Shown one piece after another: positions 24,722-33,348 of a stretch of 41,259 bases of DNA. The notes below the pieces were generated by a model. The model had not been told where the DNA came from. It worked only from the letters and a program-made list of their open reading frames with translations, and searched no databases. The DNA lies in contig CAMKAU010000010.1 of the NCBI GenBank assembly GCA_946410595.1, positions 1 through 41,259 of the forward strand, in the 5' to 3' direction. The position numbers and the translations under genes are program-made. Every line of letters starts with the position of its first letter. The first letter of the stretch is position 1. The DNA comes from an uncultured Clostridia bacterium. Its GTDB lineage: Bacteria; Bacillota; Clostridia; Oscillospirales; CAG-272.

Positions 24722-25288
24722 CTATTCCACTCCTTCAAAAACCGTTTTGATCAGATCGGCGTATTCGCGCCACGCGTCGGTATCGGAAAGTTCTTTCGTA
24801 TAGTCGGCAACGGACCGGTAATACCACGCCTGCCTGGCGGGATCCTTCTGGTTGAAATGCTCCCAGATCCCGTCGCCATCCCGGCGGCGGAGCCGGGCAA
24901 AGGACCGCATATTCGAGAGCTTGTCGGAAAGCCAGAGGATCTTTACGCCGGGGTCGGCGGCGTTTTTCAGCCGCTCAAGCGACTCCTCCTTGCGGATCTG
25001 CCAGCTTTCCTCCGGCGGAACGCCGCGGCGTTTGTCCTCCGTTTCGGACGCGACGAGGGCGGCGACCCTCTCCCCGAACCGCTCCCGGATCTCCTCCGGC
25101 TCGGTCGGCGTATCCTCCACCGTATCGTGCAGCACGGCGGCGGCAAGCACCTCCCGGTCGCTCGTCATCGTTCCCGCGATCGCGGCGACCTCCAGCGGAT
25201 GCAGGATGTACGGCGTGTCCGTGCGCTTCCGCCGCATCCCGGCGTGCGCCTCCGTCGCAAACGCGATCGCCCTGTCTAAAAGATCCAT
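24722..25288 (-). CDS. HD-domain small alarmone hydrolase-like protein
   Basis: This 188-residue protein has the metal-dependent HD pattern of RelA/SpoT/MESH1 hydrolases: His30 in TPYILHPLEVA, His54-Asp55 in AAVLHDTVEDT with Glu58-Asp59, and a later Asp in LSDKLSNMRSFAR. There is no synthetase domain, so a stand-alone (p)ppGpp or related nucleotide hydrolase is likely, although other phosphohydrolases share this fold. It begins 13 bases after the MATE-kinase stop with GGGAGGG as ribosome binding site. Its place inside a partner-switching operon is unusual and suggests that alarmone turnover is linked to that signal. Confidence 0.8.
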   Translation of the reverse strand: MDLLDRAIAFATEAHAGMRRKRTDTPYILHPLEVAAIAGTMTSDREVLAAAVLHDTVEDTPTEPEEIRERFGERVAALVASETEDKRRGVPPEESWQIRKEESLERLKNAADPGVKILWLSDKLSNMRSFARLRRRDGDGIWEHFNQKDPARQAWYYRSVADYTKELSDTDAWREYADLIKTVFEGVE

Positions 25289-25301
25289 CGTTCCCTCCCC
25301 G

Positions 25302-27056
25302 TCACATCTCCAGCGTCAGGTTATTCAGACCGAGCGAGTTGACGTAGTTTGCGTTTTTGACCGTTTTCATCACCATCCGGATCCCGATATGCGCGGTCGG
25401 ATCGTCCGTTTTGTGGAGATCGAGATAGCGCAGCGGGTCGAAATGGAGACAGTTGTCGCGGATGCGGATCATACGTTTTTCCCCCTTGAAAAGGAGCCGG
25501 ACGTCGACGCTGTGCTCCCGGTTATCCTTCGTGAAGCCGTGCGCCACGATATTGGAGGTCATCTCCTCGATGCAAAGCGCGATCATCGCGCCGTTGCGCG
25601 GGCTCTCCCCGTGCAGACGGCAGAACTCCGCCGCCTTCGCGGAAACGGCCACGGCGCCGCCGAGATCGGTGAGGGTCTCCTCCATGCAGTCCCCCTCCCC
25701 CGCGCCGAACGAGGGCGGGAGATAGGAGAACGCCTCGGCGGAGAAGGAAACGCGGCCGCAGCGCTTCCATACCGCGATCACGATGACGAGAAGGGTCAGC
25801 GTTTCGCCGCAGAGATAGCCGAGCCAGACGCCGGTCGTTCCGAGAAACCGGCTGAGAAGGAAGGCGAAAAGCGCGGTGAAAGCAAAGTTCTGCATCACCG
25901 AGATCGCCTGCGTGAACTTGGTTTGGTTTACCCCCTGCAGGTAATTCTTGTAGGAGGTATTCAGCGAGCAGGGGAGCAGCGAGAGGGAGAAGAGCCGCAG
26001 CCCGAGGATCGCCATACCCGCCGCCTCCGGATCCCCGGTGAGAAAGAGCCCGACGAGCAGCGGGGCAAGGATCAGCACGGCGGCGATCAGCGCAAGGTCC
26101 AGCGCGACGGCGTAGAAGAACATGGTTCTGATCAGCGCGCGCAGCTCGGTCTTATCCTCGTCGCTGTAAAAGATCGAGGAGAGGAGCAGCGCGACGGACG
26201 CGATGCCGGAGCCGAAGCAGTAACAGAGATTGCCGACCGTCGAGATCACCGAATAGGCGGCGACGGCGAGGTTTTGCCCGACCTCGAGCAGCACCTTGTT
26301 GAGTACGAACACGAGCAGCACCAGACTGATCTGGTTGATCACCGTCGGCAGCCCGTAGCGGATCAGGTCAAGCGCGGTCTTCCCCCGCAGGAGCGCGGGG
26401 CGGAAACGGAAGATACAGCTCTTTTTGAAGAAGTAAAGCGCGCCGATCACGAAGGCGATATAATAGCTGACGCTTGAAGCGAGCCCCATCCCGAGGGTGC
26501 TCCACTTCACGACGAAGACGTTGAGAACGTCGAGGGCGATATCCGCGACCGTCATCGCCGCGACCGCGGCGACGAGCCGGGTCCGGCTGCCGGAGATCTG
26601 CATAAAAGGCACCATGATCTGCGCGAAGATGAACGCGGGCGCGCCGATGATAAAGCCGCGCAGATAGTCGCGCGTGAGGAAAAACACCGTGTTGTCGGGG
26701 GTGGGTCGGCCGGCGCCGAGGAGGACGCAGATCGGATCGGTAAAGAGCAGCACGGCCGCCGTGCCGACAAGCGAGATCGCCGCCGCGAGCGCGACGGAAA
26801 CGGAAAAGCAGCCGTTGGTCGCTTCCATATCGCCGCTGCCCATCGTTTTGCCGCACATCACCTGGATCCCCGCCGAAAGCATACTGCCGAAGGCGGCGAA
26901 GACGAGGAGGACCGGCGTGGCCAGTCCGTAGGCGGTCATCGAGTTAACGCCGAGGAAACGGCCGATCATAATACTGTCAACGAGCATGCAGAGCATCACC
27001 GTCATCGCGGAGACGATCTGCGTGACCAGCATCTGTCTGAAAATCTTTTTGATCAT
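25302..27056 (-). CDS. MATE-family transporter fused to an RsbW-like kinase domain
   Basis: About 584 residues. Residues 1 to about 445 are a MATE-type carrier with twelve membrane segments (MLVDSIMIGRFLG early; SMLSAGIQVMCGKTMGSGD; NQISLVLLVFVLN in the second half). Residues from about 460 are a GHKL ATPase domain of the anti-sigma type: N-box ALCIEEMTSNIVAHGF, G1-like MIRIRDNCLHFDPLRY and HIGIRMVMKTVKNANY. In the RsbW/SpoIIAB family this domain phosphorylates a STAS protein; here a STAS gene is encoded 12 bases upstream. The fusion suggests that transport and STAS phosphorylation are coupled. The ribosome site is weak. Confidence 0.85.
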   Translation of the reverse strand: MIKKIFRQMLVTQIVSAMTVMLCMLVDSIMIGRFLGVNSMTAYGLATPVLLVFAAFGSMLSAGIQVMCGKTMGSGDMEATNGCFSVSVALAAAISLVGTAAVLLFTDPICVLLGAGRPTPDNTVFFLTRDYLRGFIIGAPAFIFAQIMVPFMQISGSRTRLVAAVAAMTVADIALDVLNVFVVKWSTLGMGLASSVSYYIAFVIGALYFFKKSCIFRFRPALLRGKTALDLIRYGLPTVINQISLVLLVFVLNKVLLEVGQNLAVAAYSVISTVGNLCYCFGSGIASVALLLSSIFYSDEDKTELRALIRTMFFYAVALDLALIAAVLILAPLLVGLFLTGDPEAAGMAILGLRLFSLSLLPCSLNTSYKNYLQGVNQTKFTQAISVMQNFAFTALFAFLLSRFLGTTGVWLGYLCGETLTLLVIVIAVWKRCGRVSFSAEAFSYLPPSFGAGEGDCMEETLTDLGGAVAVSAKAAEFCRLHGESPRNGAMIALCIEEMTSNIVAHGFTKDNREHSVDVRLLFKGEKRMIRIRDNCLHFDPLRYLDLHKTDDPTAHIGIRMVMKTVKNANYVNSLGLNNLTLEM

Positions 27057-27068
27057 CTCGCCGCCCGT

Positions 27069-27365
27069 TTATTCGACCGTAAGAATGTCTGAAAAGCCGG
27101 TGATCTCAAAGATCTCGGCGATCGTTTCGTTCACGTTTTTTACCGTCATCTTCCCGGCGGCGCTCATCCGCTTCTGCGCGGAAAGAAGCACGCGCAGTCC
27201 CGCCGAGGAGATGTAGTCCAGTTTGGCAAAGTCGAGGGTAAGCTCCGTCACGCCTTCCGCGTTTTCCGCGATCGCCGCCTCGAGCTCCGGCGCCGTAACG
27301 GTGTCCAGGCGTCCTTCCGGGGTAAGGGTAAGCGCCGTTCCGGTTCTGTTTTTTCCGATCGTCAT
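27069..27365 (-). CDS. STAS-domain anti-sigma factor antagonist (SpoIIAA/RsbV-like)
   Basis: This 98-residue single-domain protein opens with a beta strand and ALTLTPEGRLDTVTAPELE, and has the phosphorylatable serine motif in LDYISSAGLRVLLSAQKR, close to that of the STAS-phosphotransferase at 23536 (YISSAGLRVVL). It ends VNETIAEIFEITGFSDILTV. In partner switching the unphosphorylated form binds an RsbW-type kinase and frees its partner. It lies 12 bases after the phosphatase-kinase gene and 12 before the MATE-kinase gene, so it is placed between its predicted phosphatase and two predicted kinases. Confidence 0.9.
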   Translation of the reverse strand: MTIGKNRTGTALTLTPEGRLDTVTAPELEAAIAENAEGVTELTLDFAKLDYISSAGLRVLLSAQKRMSAAGKMTVKNVNETIAEIFEITGFSDILTVE

Positions 27366-27377
27366 ATTCTACCTCTT

Positions 27378-29525
27378 TCAGATATTTTTCTTGATCTTCA
27401 GAATGTTTTTGCCGTCTTTATACTCGTAGCTCACGGCGTCCATCGTCTTCTTGACGAGGAAAACGCCGAGCCCGCCCGCCTTCCGCTCCTCCGCGGACAG
27501 GGTAACGTCGGGATCTTCGGCCGCGAGCGGATCGAAGGGCTTGCCCTTGTCGATAAAGGAGATCACCACGGCAAGCGGTTCTTTTTCCACCTCGACCCGC
27601 ACGGTCGCCGATCCCGTCTCGGGATGGTAGGCGTACTGCGCGATATTGCCGAACAGCTCGTCGATCGCCACGTCGATCTGCATCTGCGCCTTGAGCGGGC
27701 AGTCGAGCCGCTCCAGCTCGGCGTTGACAAAGTCGGTCACAGCGGTAATGTTTTCCACGGTCGCTTCCACGGTCATTTCTTTCGTTTCCTTCATGTTTCC
27801 GGGCTCCTTTCCGATATAATGCATACAAAGCATCGTCAGATCGTCAAACTGCGGGGCGTCGCCGACGAAACGGGCGACCGCGCGGTCGACGGCCTCCAGA
27901 ATCTCCTTCGGCTCTCCCTCCTGGGCGGCGCGCAGCGTTTCCAGCATCCGCGCGGTGCCGAAGAGCTTTTCCGCGCTGTCGGTCGCTTCCGCCACGCCGT
28001 CGGTATAGAGGAAGAGCTTGGCGCCCGGCTCGAGCTTCAGCTCGTACTCCCGGTAGCGCGCGCCCTCCATCCCGCCGATGACAAATCCGTGCTTGTCTTT
28101 GATCAGTTCAAAATCGCCGTCCGGCTGCTTGAGCACCGGATACTCGTGGCCGGCGTTGGCGGCCGTGAGCGTACCCGTCGTGAGATCGAGGATGCCGAAC
28201 CATACCGTGACGAACATTTCCTCGCGGTTGTTGGCGCAGATCTGCGCGTTCACCGCCTCCAGCACCTCTTTCGGGCTGCGGCCCATCATCGCGTAATTCT
28301 GCACGAGGATCTTCGAGATCATCATAAACAGCGCCGCCGGGACCCCCTTGCCGGAAACGTCCGCCATCACGAGCGCCAGGTGTTCGTCGTCCACGAGGAA
28401 GAAGTCGTAGAAGTCGCCGCCGACCTCCTTTGCCGGGGTCATCGAGGCGTACACGTCAAAGTCGGGACGCTCGGGGAACGCGGGGAAAATGTTCGGGAGC
28501 ATATCCGCCTGGATCCGGGTCGCCAGCGCCAGCTCGGTGCCGACGCGCTCCTTTTCGGCGATGATCTTCGTGAGGTTTTCCTCGTATTCGGAGAGCCCCT
28601 TCTCCATATCCGCCATCAGCAGCGCGAGGTTTTCGACCTCGTCGCCCGTCGAGATCTTCAGGCTGGAGAAGTGCTCGATATCGGTCTTGCCCTCCTGCTT
28701 GTCCCGGATATACTCTTCCGCCGCCGCCGCGATCCGGTTGATCGGAGCGACGAGCGTTTTTTTCATATGGCGGACCATAAAGATCGCCACCAGATTGACG
28801 ATAAGGAACATGGCGAGCGCGTAACGGAGCACGAAGCTCTTCATCCTCCCCGCGATGCTGGTCAGCGAAACGTCGGCGAGAACGAAGGCGACTTCCTCGC
28901 CCTTTTCGTTTCTGATCGGAACGCCGCTCGTCGCGAGCCAGCCGTATTTTTCCGTGCTGCCGATGTCGTAGAGACGGCCGCTGCCGTCCCAGGAGAGGAA
29001 CTTGTTTACCTCCCGCTCCGGGACGCTCTCCCAGTCGCCGGGCTGGCAGACGTACGCCTCGTCCTCCTCGGGGTCGACGATATAGACGATCGCGCAGGTG
29101 TCGCGGTCGTAGGTGGCGAGATAAATATCGTAGACCTCGCTCGTCTTCCGGAAGGCGGCGAGAAATTCGCGCACGTAGCGGTAGTCCTCGCGCTCGGCGA
29201 TATCGGCGAACACCGCGCGGTAAGAGTCTTCTCCCATCTCCTGCCGGCGTTCCTCCGGGAGGGCGCGGTAGCGCGTCATGACCTCCTCGGCCAGGGGGCC
29301 GACGTCAACGGTCTGCTCCATCAGAGCCGCCGTCGTGCGGGAAAGATTGAACGCTTCCGCGACGCACTGTTCTCCCAGCGCGTACGCGTAGAGCCCCAGT
29401 CCGAATATCAGCGCCGCGAGCCCGAAGACGATCGCCCCCATGACCGTGGCGCGGAAGGTACGGGCGGCAAGCGAATAATGCTGCCGCTCAAGCCGGTTCA
29501 TATCCCGAATGCTTTTTTCAGGCAT
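27378..29525 (-). CDS. Membrane sensor PP2C phosphatase fused to an RsbW-like kinase domain
   Basis: About 715 residues. A membrane segment (about 28-51), an extracytoplasmic sensor region (about 52-235, Cache-like), a second membrane segment (about 237-257), a HAMP-like linker and a coiled coil lead to a SpoIIE/RsbU-type phosphatase: AKEVGGDFYDFF, ALVMADVSGKGVPAALFM, FLYTDGVAEATD and FDDLTMLC hold the metal-binding acids. The last about 130 residues are a GHKL domain (IDVAIDELFGNIAQYAY, FIDKGKPFDP, GGLGVFLVKKTMD). One chain thus carries both the STAS phosphatase and a possible STAS kinase. AAGGAG precedes the ATG. First gene of the operon, behind the promoter at 29610-29638. Confidence 0.9.
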   Translation of the reverse strand: MPEKSIRDMNRLERQHYSLAARTFRATVMGAIVFGLAALIFGLGLYAYALGEQCVAEAFNLSRTTAALMEQTVDVGPLAEEVMTRYRALPEERRQEMGEDSYRAVFADIAEREDYRYVREFLAAFRKTSEVYDIYLATYDRDTCAIVYIVDPEEDEAYVCQPGDWESVPEREVNKFLSWDGSGRLYDIGSTEKYGWLATSGVPIRNEKGEEVAFVLADVSLTSIAGRMKSFVLRYALAMFLIVNLVAIFMVRHMKKTLVAPINRIAAAAEEYIRDKQEGKTDIEHFSSLKISTGDEVENLALLMADMEKGLSEYEENLTKIIAEKERVGTELALATRIQADMLPNIFPAFPERPDFDVYASMTPAKEVGGDFYDFFLVDDEHLALVMADVSGKGVPAALFMMISKILVQNYAMMGRSPKEVLEAVNAQICANNREEMFVTVWFGILDLTTGTLTAANAGHEYPVLKQPDGDFELIKDKHGFVIGGMEGARYREYELKLEPGAKLFLYTDGVAEATDSAEKLFGTARMLETLRAAQEGEPKEILEAVDRAVARFVGDAPQFDDLTMLCMHYIGKEPGNMKETKEMTVEATVENITAVTDFVNAELERLDCPLKAQMQIDVAIDELFGNIAQYAYHPETGSATVRVEVEKEPLAVVISFIDKGKPFDPLAAEDPDVTLSAEERKAGGLGVFLVKKTMDAVSYEYKDGKNILKIKKNI

Positions 29526-29609
29526 GCTGTCTCTCCTTTTCCGTCCGGCGCGGCGCCCCGGCGATCTGCCGGCGGCTTTGTCCGCGCCGCTCTTCAGCGT
29601 ATTTTTTAT

Positions 29610-29638
29610 ATTGTATCTCTCCGGACCTTTTTTGTCAA
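29610..29638 (-). promoter_or_regulatory. Promoter of the partner-switching operon
   Basis: On the minus strand TTGACA (29633-29638) and TACAAT (29610-29615) lie 17 bp apart. The leader is about 78 bases. No sigma-B-like promoter is seen, so expression should depend on the housekeeping factor. Confidence 0.85.
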
Positions 29639-29676
29639 TCCGTCCCGGCCTTTTCCCCGCCGCTCAGCGGGAAAAC

Positions 29677-32070
29677 TTATCGTTTCCGCCGCTTCACTTC
29701 CGAGAGGACGGCGGCGACCGTCCCCGCGAGGACCGCGGCGGCGCAAAACGCGATCAGAAGGATGACCGGCAGCGGGACGGAGGAAGGATCGCCCGGCTTC
29801 GGCGCCCCGCTTCCCGGGGTCTCCGTTCCGGCGGATCCCGTTCCGCCCGGCGCCGGCTGCGTTTCGCCGGGGTCCGTCTCGGCGGTCGTTACCGGGACAG
29901 GGGCCGTTTCGTCGGAGGAAAGGATCAAAAAGCAGGTGTCGCACCGGCCGTCGCCGTTTTCGTCGGCGTGGAGGATTTTCGTTTCATCCATCACGGTTCC
30001 GCAGCGCTCGCAGGTCCGCCAGTGACAGAGATCGTCGTGCGACCAGCCGTCGGACACGAGGTGCCCCGCGGGAGGGGTTTTCACGTCGTTGTGATTGGAG
30101 ATGAGCTTCGTCCCCGCCGCGTCGGAAAACCACTTGCCGCAGCCGCCGCAGACGTAGTAGGCGATATGCCCCTCTCCGGTACAGGAGACGACGGCCTCCG
30201 TCTTCGTCAGCGTATGGACGTGGCTGCCGGCGGGCGTGATCACGTAGCCGCAGTCAAGGCAGACCTGGGGCTCCGTTGCGGTCGCGGCGGGGCCGGGACG
30301 GTGCGGGACGACCGTGTCGTGCGCGCCGCAGAGCAGCCCGGTACAGCCGTGGGCGTGCCCCTCCTCCGCCCGGTAGGTCCAGCCGGAGGAATAGGTATGG
30401 GCAGCGAGCGCGCCGTAGGAAAGGCCGCAGACCTCGCAGACCGCTTCCTGCGCGCAGGTCGCCGAGCCGCCGGTATGCGTACCGAGCGTTCCGGAGATCG
30501 TCTCGCCGCATTCGCGGCGCAGGCAGACCTTATAGTGGCTCGTTCCGTTGCTCTTCCACTCGGACTCCCAATGTCCCCGCGCGGGGAGGATCCCCCAGCC
30601 CTCGTCGGTGATGCGCACCTCCGCTCCGGCGTCCTCAAAGCGCCAGCCGCAGCCGGCACAGTAATAATGATATTCTTTCCCGGGCTGCGTACAGGTCGGA
30701 TAGACCCGGTTGACCTTTGTCAGATCGTGGACGTGCGTGAAGGAATAGGTGATCTGGATGACCTCCTTGGGATCCTGCTCGTGCGCTTTCGACACGGTTG
30801 CCGGGACCCCGTTGACCCAGCCCGCCACGTCGGGTTGCCCGCCCGAAAGGGGGAAGCGCTTCCCCGCCTTCGCGGTGACCCAGATCACCGCCTGGTAGCT
30901 GTGTCCGGGCAGGAAAACGTCGCCCGTCTCCAGGTATTCATCGCTCGTTTCGTCGTACCACATCTTCTGGTTCAGCTGCGGATCCAGCTCGTACCGGTCC
31001 GGCTCCGCCGGGACGGCGGAGGAGGGCGTCTGGTAGGCGGCCGGCTCCGTGACCGTTACGGCGACGGAGGAGATCGCGTCGGAGACGTCGAGCGCCGTCT
31101 TCGGGACGTAGCCGAAGTACCCGCCCGCCGCGACGCGCCAGTAGCCGCCCGACTCGGAAAGCAGCGTCACGAGCTCGCCCTTTTGGAGCTCTTTCAGGAC
31201 CCGCGCCTGGCTGTACTGCTCCGCCAGGACGGCGCAGGCCGTTTTGACCGGCGCCGTGCCGACCCCGTCCGGCGCCTTCACGTTCACGACCGAGGTGACG
31301 GAATCGAGCGTTTCCATCCGCTTTTCGCCCACGTAAAGGACAAGATCGGTGCGGAACACAACGGTCGTTCCGTACCGCTCCGGGCGAAAGCCGTTCTCGA
31401 AATCGGTAAAGCGGACGGCGCTGCCGCCGGCGGTGACGTAGGTCTCCTTGACGAGCTCCCCGTCGGAGCGCTCGCGCAGATCGCTGCTCATCGGGTGATA
31501 ACTGACGGAGGGGCAAAAGGGGCTGTCGCCGTAAGAAGTATAATATTTGACGCCGTCTTCCTCGCGCTCAAGGGTAAGCGGGGAGCCGTTCTGGCAACAG
31601 ACGCCATTTGAGGTGATCTCCACCCCCTCTTTTTCCATTTTGGCAAGGAGCGAAGCGTGGGTGTGGATGACCATGTTCATATCCGGGCCCCAGAACGATT
31701 TGCCGTTCTTGTCGGTGACCAGACAGCAAAAATAAAGACTGTCCCAACCGTCGCCGTCGCCGGTGTAGGCGATCCCGTCGTGGGTGATCAGCGACAGGTG
31801 CGCGGTCCGGGTCCCGCTCCATCTTTCGTCGTCCTCGATCGTCATCAGCTCCTCGACCGGGACGTTCCGGCCGACGCCGACGAACCACTGATAGGCGGGC
31901 TCCTCCGCTTCGGTCGCGACGACGAGATCGTATTTTGCCGGCGCGTAAACGTAATCGTCCGTTCCGTATCCTTTCAACACGGAAAACGCTTCCGATAAAA
32001 ACGGAAAGCAGAAAACCGGCGCAAGCGCGAGAGAAAACGCGAGAAAAAAGGAAAGGATCTTCTTGTTCAT
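29677..32070 (-). CDS. Large cysteine-rich surface protein with SH3-like domain and C-terminal anchor
   Basis: 797 residues of unknown function. It has a signal peptide (MNKKILSFFLAFSLALAPVF), an N-terminal region with YQWFVGVGRN and an unusual CC pair (LYFCCLVTD, NGVCCQNG), then an SH3b-like segment (about 290-345, KGELVTLLSESGGYWRVAAG). From about 450 on come His/Cys motifs such as YYCAGCGWRFED, CEVCGLSY, CLDCGYVI, YYVCGGCGKWF and TCERCGTVM, which may bind metal or form disulphides. A Pro/Thr/Gly linker (about 715-762) ends in one membrane helix and a KRRKR tail, so it is probably cell-surface anchored. GGAGG precedes the ATG. Its promoter at 32167-32196 diverges from the zinc-ribbon gene. 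Confidence 0.75.
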   Translation of the reverse strand: MNKKILSFFLAFSLALAPVFCFPFLSEAFSVLKGYGTDDYVYAPAKYDLVVATEAEEPAYQWFVGVGRNVPVEELMTIEDDERWSGTRTAHLSLITHDGIAYTGDGDGWDSLYFCCLVTDKNGKSFWGPDMNMVIHTHASLLAKMEKEGVEITSNGVCCQNGSPLTLEREEDGVKYYTSYGDSPFCPSVSYHPMSSDLRERSDGELVKETYVTAGGSAVRFTDFENGFRPERYGTTVVFRTDLVLYVGEKRMETLDSVTSVVNVKAPDGVGTAPVKTACAVLAEQYSQARVLKELQKGELVTLLSESGGYWRVAAGGYFGYVPKTALDVSDAISSVAVTVTEPAAYQTPSSAVPAEPDRYELDPQLNQKMWYDETSDEYLETGDVFLPGHSYQAVIWVTAKAGKRFPLSGGQPDVAGWVNGVPATVSKAHEQDPKEVIQITYSFTHVHDLTKVNRVYPTCTQPGKEYHYYCAGCGWRFEDAGAEVRITDEGWGILPARGHWESEWKSNGTSHYKVCLRRECGETISGTLGTHTGGSATCAQEAVCEVCGLSYGALAAHTYSSGWTYRAEEGHAHGCTGLLCGAHDTVVPHRPGPAATATEPQVCLDCGYVITPAGSHVHTLTKTEAVVSCTGEGHIAYYVCGGCGKWFSDAAGTKLISNHNDVKTPPAGHLVSDGWSHDDLCHWRTCERCGTVMDETKILHADENGDGRCDTCFLILSSDETAPVPVTTAETDPGETQPAPGGTGSAGTETPGSGAPKPGDPSSVPLPVILLIAFCAAAVLAGTVAAVLSEVKRRKR

Positions 32071-32166
32071 TTTGTCTGACCTCCGGGAGATACGGTTTTT
32101 CGGGCGGCGGATAACGGGGGAAAACGGGGAACGCGCGCGGCGGCGCCGCCCGTTCCGTGATAGAAT

Positions 32167-32196
32167 ATTTTATCATAAAAGGGGCGGCCTTGTCAA
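32167..32196 (-). promoter_or_regulatory. Promoter of the cysteine-rich surface protein
   Basis: TTGACA (32191-32196) and TAAAAT (32167-32172) on the minus strand have an 18-bp spacer. Confidence 0.65.
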
Positions 32197-32239
32197 TGCC
32201 GGACCCGCCTTTGAAGGAGGTTCTCCCGCCGTTTTCCTG

Positions 32240-32268
32240 TTGACAACGGCGGTCTTTTGCCGTATGAT
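32240..32268 (+). promoter_or_regulatory. Promoter of the zinc-ribbon membrane protein
   Basis: TTGACA (32240-32245), a 17-bp spacer and TATGAT (32263-32268) precede the start codon at 32300 by a short leader containing GAAGGAG. Confidence 0.8.
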
Positions 32269-32299
32269 AAAAAAGAACCGAACCGAAGGAGAAAACGAA

Positions 32300-32896
32300 A
32301 TGAAACGGTGTGAATACTGCCGGATGCTGGTCGAAGACGAAACGGAGCGCTGCCCCTCCTGCGGGGCGACCGCGTTCCTCAAGCATTGCGGCAACTGCGG
32401 CAACGAATACGAAAGCGGCGCGTTCTGCCCCGCCTGCGGCGTCCGGGCCGGCCAGGAGCCGCGCCTCTGCCCGCGCTGCCGGACCGAATACTACACCAAC
32501 GCCTGCCCGAACTGCGGGTACCTTCCGGCGGAGCGGGAAAGCGCGCCCGCGGAAGCGGAGCCCGCGCCGAAAAAAAGGGGCTCGCTCGTCTGGTGGATCC
32601 TCGGCTGGATCTTCCTTTTCCCGCTGCCGCTTTCCCTTCTGATCGCCCGCAGCAAAAAGCTGAAACCGTGGATGAAGGCCGTTCTGATCGTCGCCGTGTG
32701 GGGGTTTTTCCTCTTCGCGATGGAAAACGCGCAAACCGATACGCCCGAAACGCCGGACCTCCCCGCCGCGACGGAAACGGCCGCCCTTTCCGATCCCGCG
32801 GACGCGCCGGAAACCGGCGCGCTCGCCCCCGGAGATCGCGACGGCGAGGAGATCGACGCAAACCTGCTCTTTTCCGCCTCCCGCCCCCTCCTCTGA
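32300..32896 (+). CDS. Zinc-ribbon membrane protein
   Basis: 198 residues. The first 75 hold eight paired-cysteine motifs (CEYC, CPSC, CGNC, CPAC, CPRC, CPNC and neighbours), i.e. about four Cys4 half-sites forming double zinc ribbons, followed by a Pro/Ala/Glu linker, two membrane helices (VWWILGWIFLFPLPLSLLI and AVLIVAVWGFFLFAM) and an acidic tail rich in Pro, Ala and Thr (ETPDLPAATETAALSDPAD). The ATG at 32300 is preceded by GAAGGAG; an upstream in-frame extension from 32063 crosses the promoter and is rejected. Function is unknown. Divergent from the cysteine-rich surface protein, which also has CXXC motifs, so both may belong to one envelope function. Confidence 0.75.
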   Translation: MKRCEYCRMLVEDETERCPSCGATAFLKHCGNCGNEYESGAFCPACGVRAGQEPRLCPRCRTEYYTNACPNCGYLPAERESAPAEAEPAPKKRGSLVWWILGWIFLFPLPLSLLIARSKKLKPWMKAVLIVAVWGFFLFAMENAQTDTPETPDLPAATETAALSDPADAPETGALAPGDRDGEEIDANLLFSASRPLL

Positions 32897-32911
32897 CCCC
32901 GAAACAAACCG

Positions 32912-32951
32912 GCGCGCTTCCTCCGCCATGCGGAGAAAGCGCGCTTTTTTT
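32912..32951 (+). terminator. Terminator after the zinc-ribbon gene
   Basis: GCGCGCTT-C-CTCCGC pairs with GCGGAG-A-AAGCGCGC, with one internal mismatch, and TTTTTTT follows. Confidence 0.85.
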
Positions 32952-33246
32952 CGCCGTTTCGGAGCTCTTCCGGTTTCAGGATATCCTCCGCTTTTATTCA
33001 GCAAAAAAATCAGTCCCATAAACCGCCCTGCAACGGAGAAATTCTGTTTTTTACGGAAATATTTTATTACAGAAAAACAAAAAAAGCAAGATTTCCTTTT
33101 CTTTTTCCGGGACAGCGGCAACAGAACGGCTGTCATATACGAAAAACGCCGGATACTCTTAGGCCGTTTTCCGATCCGGCGCAGGATGATTTGCTCATAA
33201 AAATACGCAAGTCATCAAAACCGAAAACCAAGAATTGCCAACCATC
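32952..33246. other. AT-rich gene-free spacer
   Basis: About 295 bases without a credible gene or RNA. It is much more AT-rich than the flanks (runs such as GAAAAACAAAAAAAGCAAG). No terminator, known RNA or repeat is recognised. It may hold regulatory sites for the DUF4185 operon, possibly for the AraC protein encoded there, but nothing specific can be shown. Confidence 0.5.
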
Positions 33247-33276
33247 TTGACAACTTCCGTTCTCCTCAAATATAAT
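33247..33276 (+). promoter_or_regulatory. Promoter of the DUF4185 operon
   Basis: TTGACA (33247-33252) and TATAAT (33271-33276) with an 18-bp spacer. The start should be near 33283, about 66 bases before the ATG. Confidence 0.82.
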
Positions 33277-33348
33277 GAAATAGGGTAAGATAGTGACGAA
33301 CATGGAGAATTGCCCTTTCTGTGAATAACCCAAGGAGAAAAACCAAAA

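Noticed and set aside
29650-29676. Hairpin TTTTCCCGC...GCGGGGAAAA after the surface protein gene
   Set aside because: It has a bulge and no T-run on the minus strand, so a terminator call is not supported.
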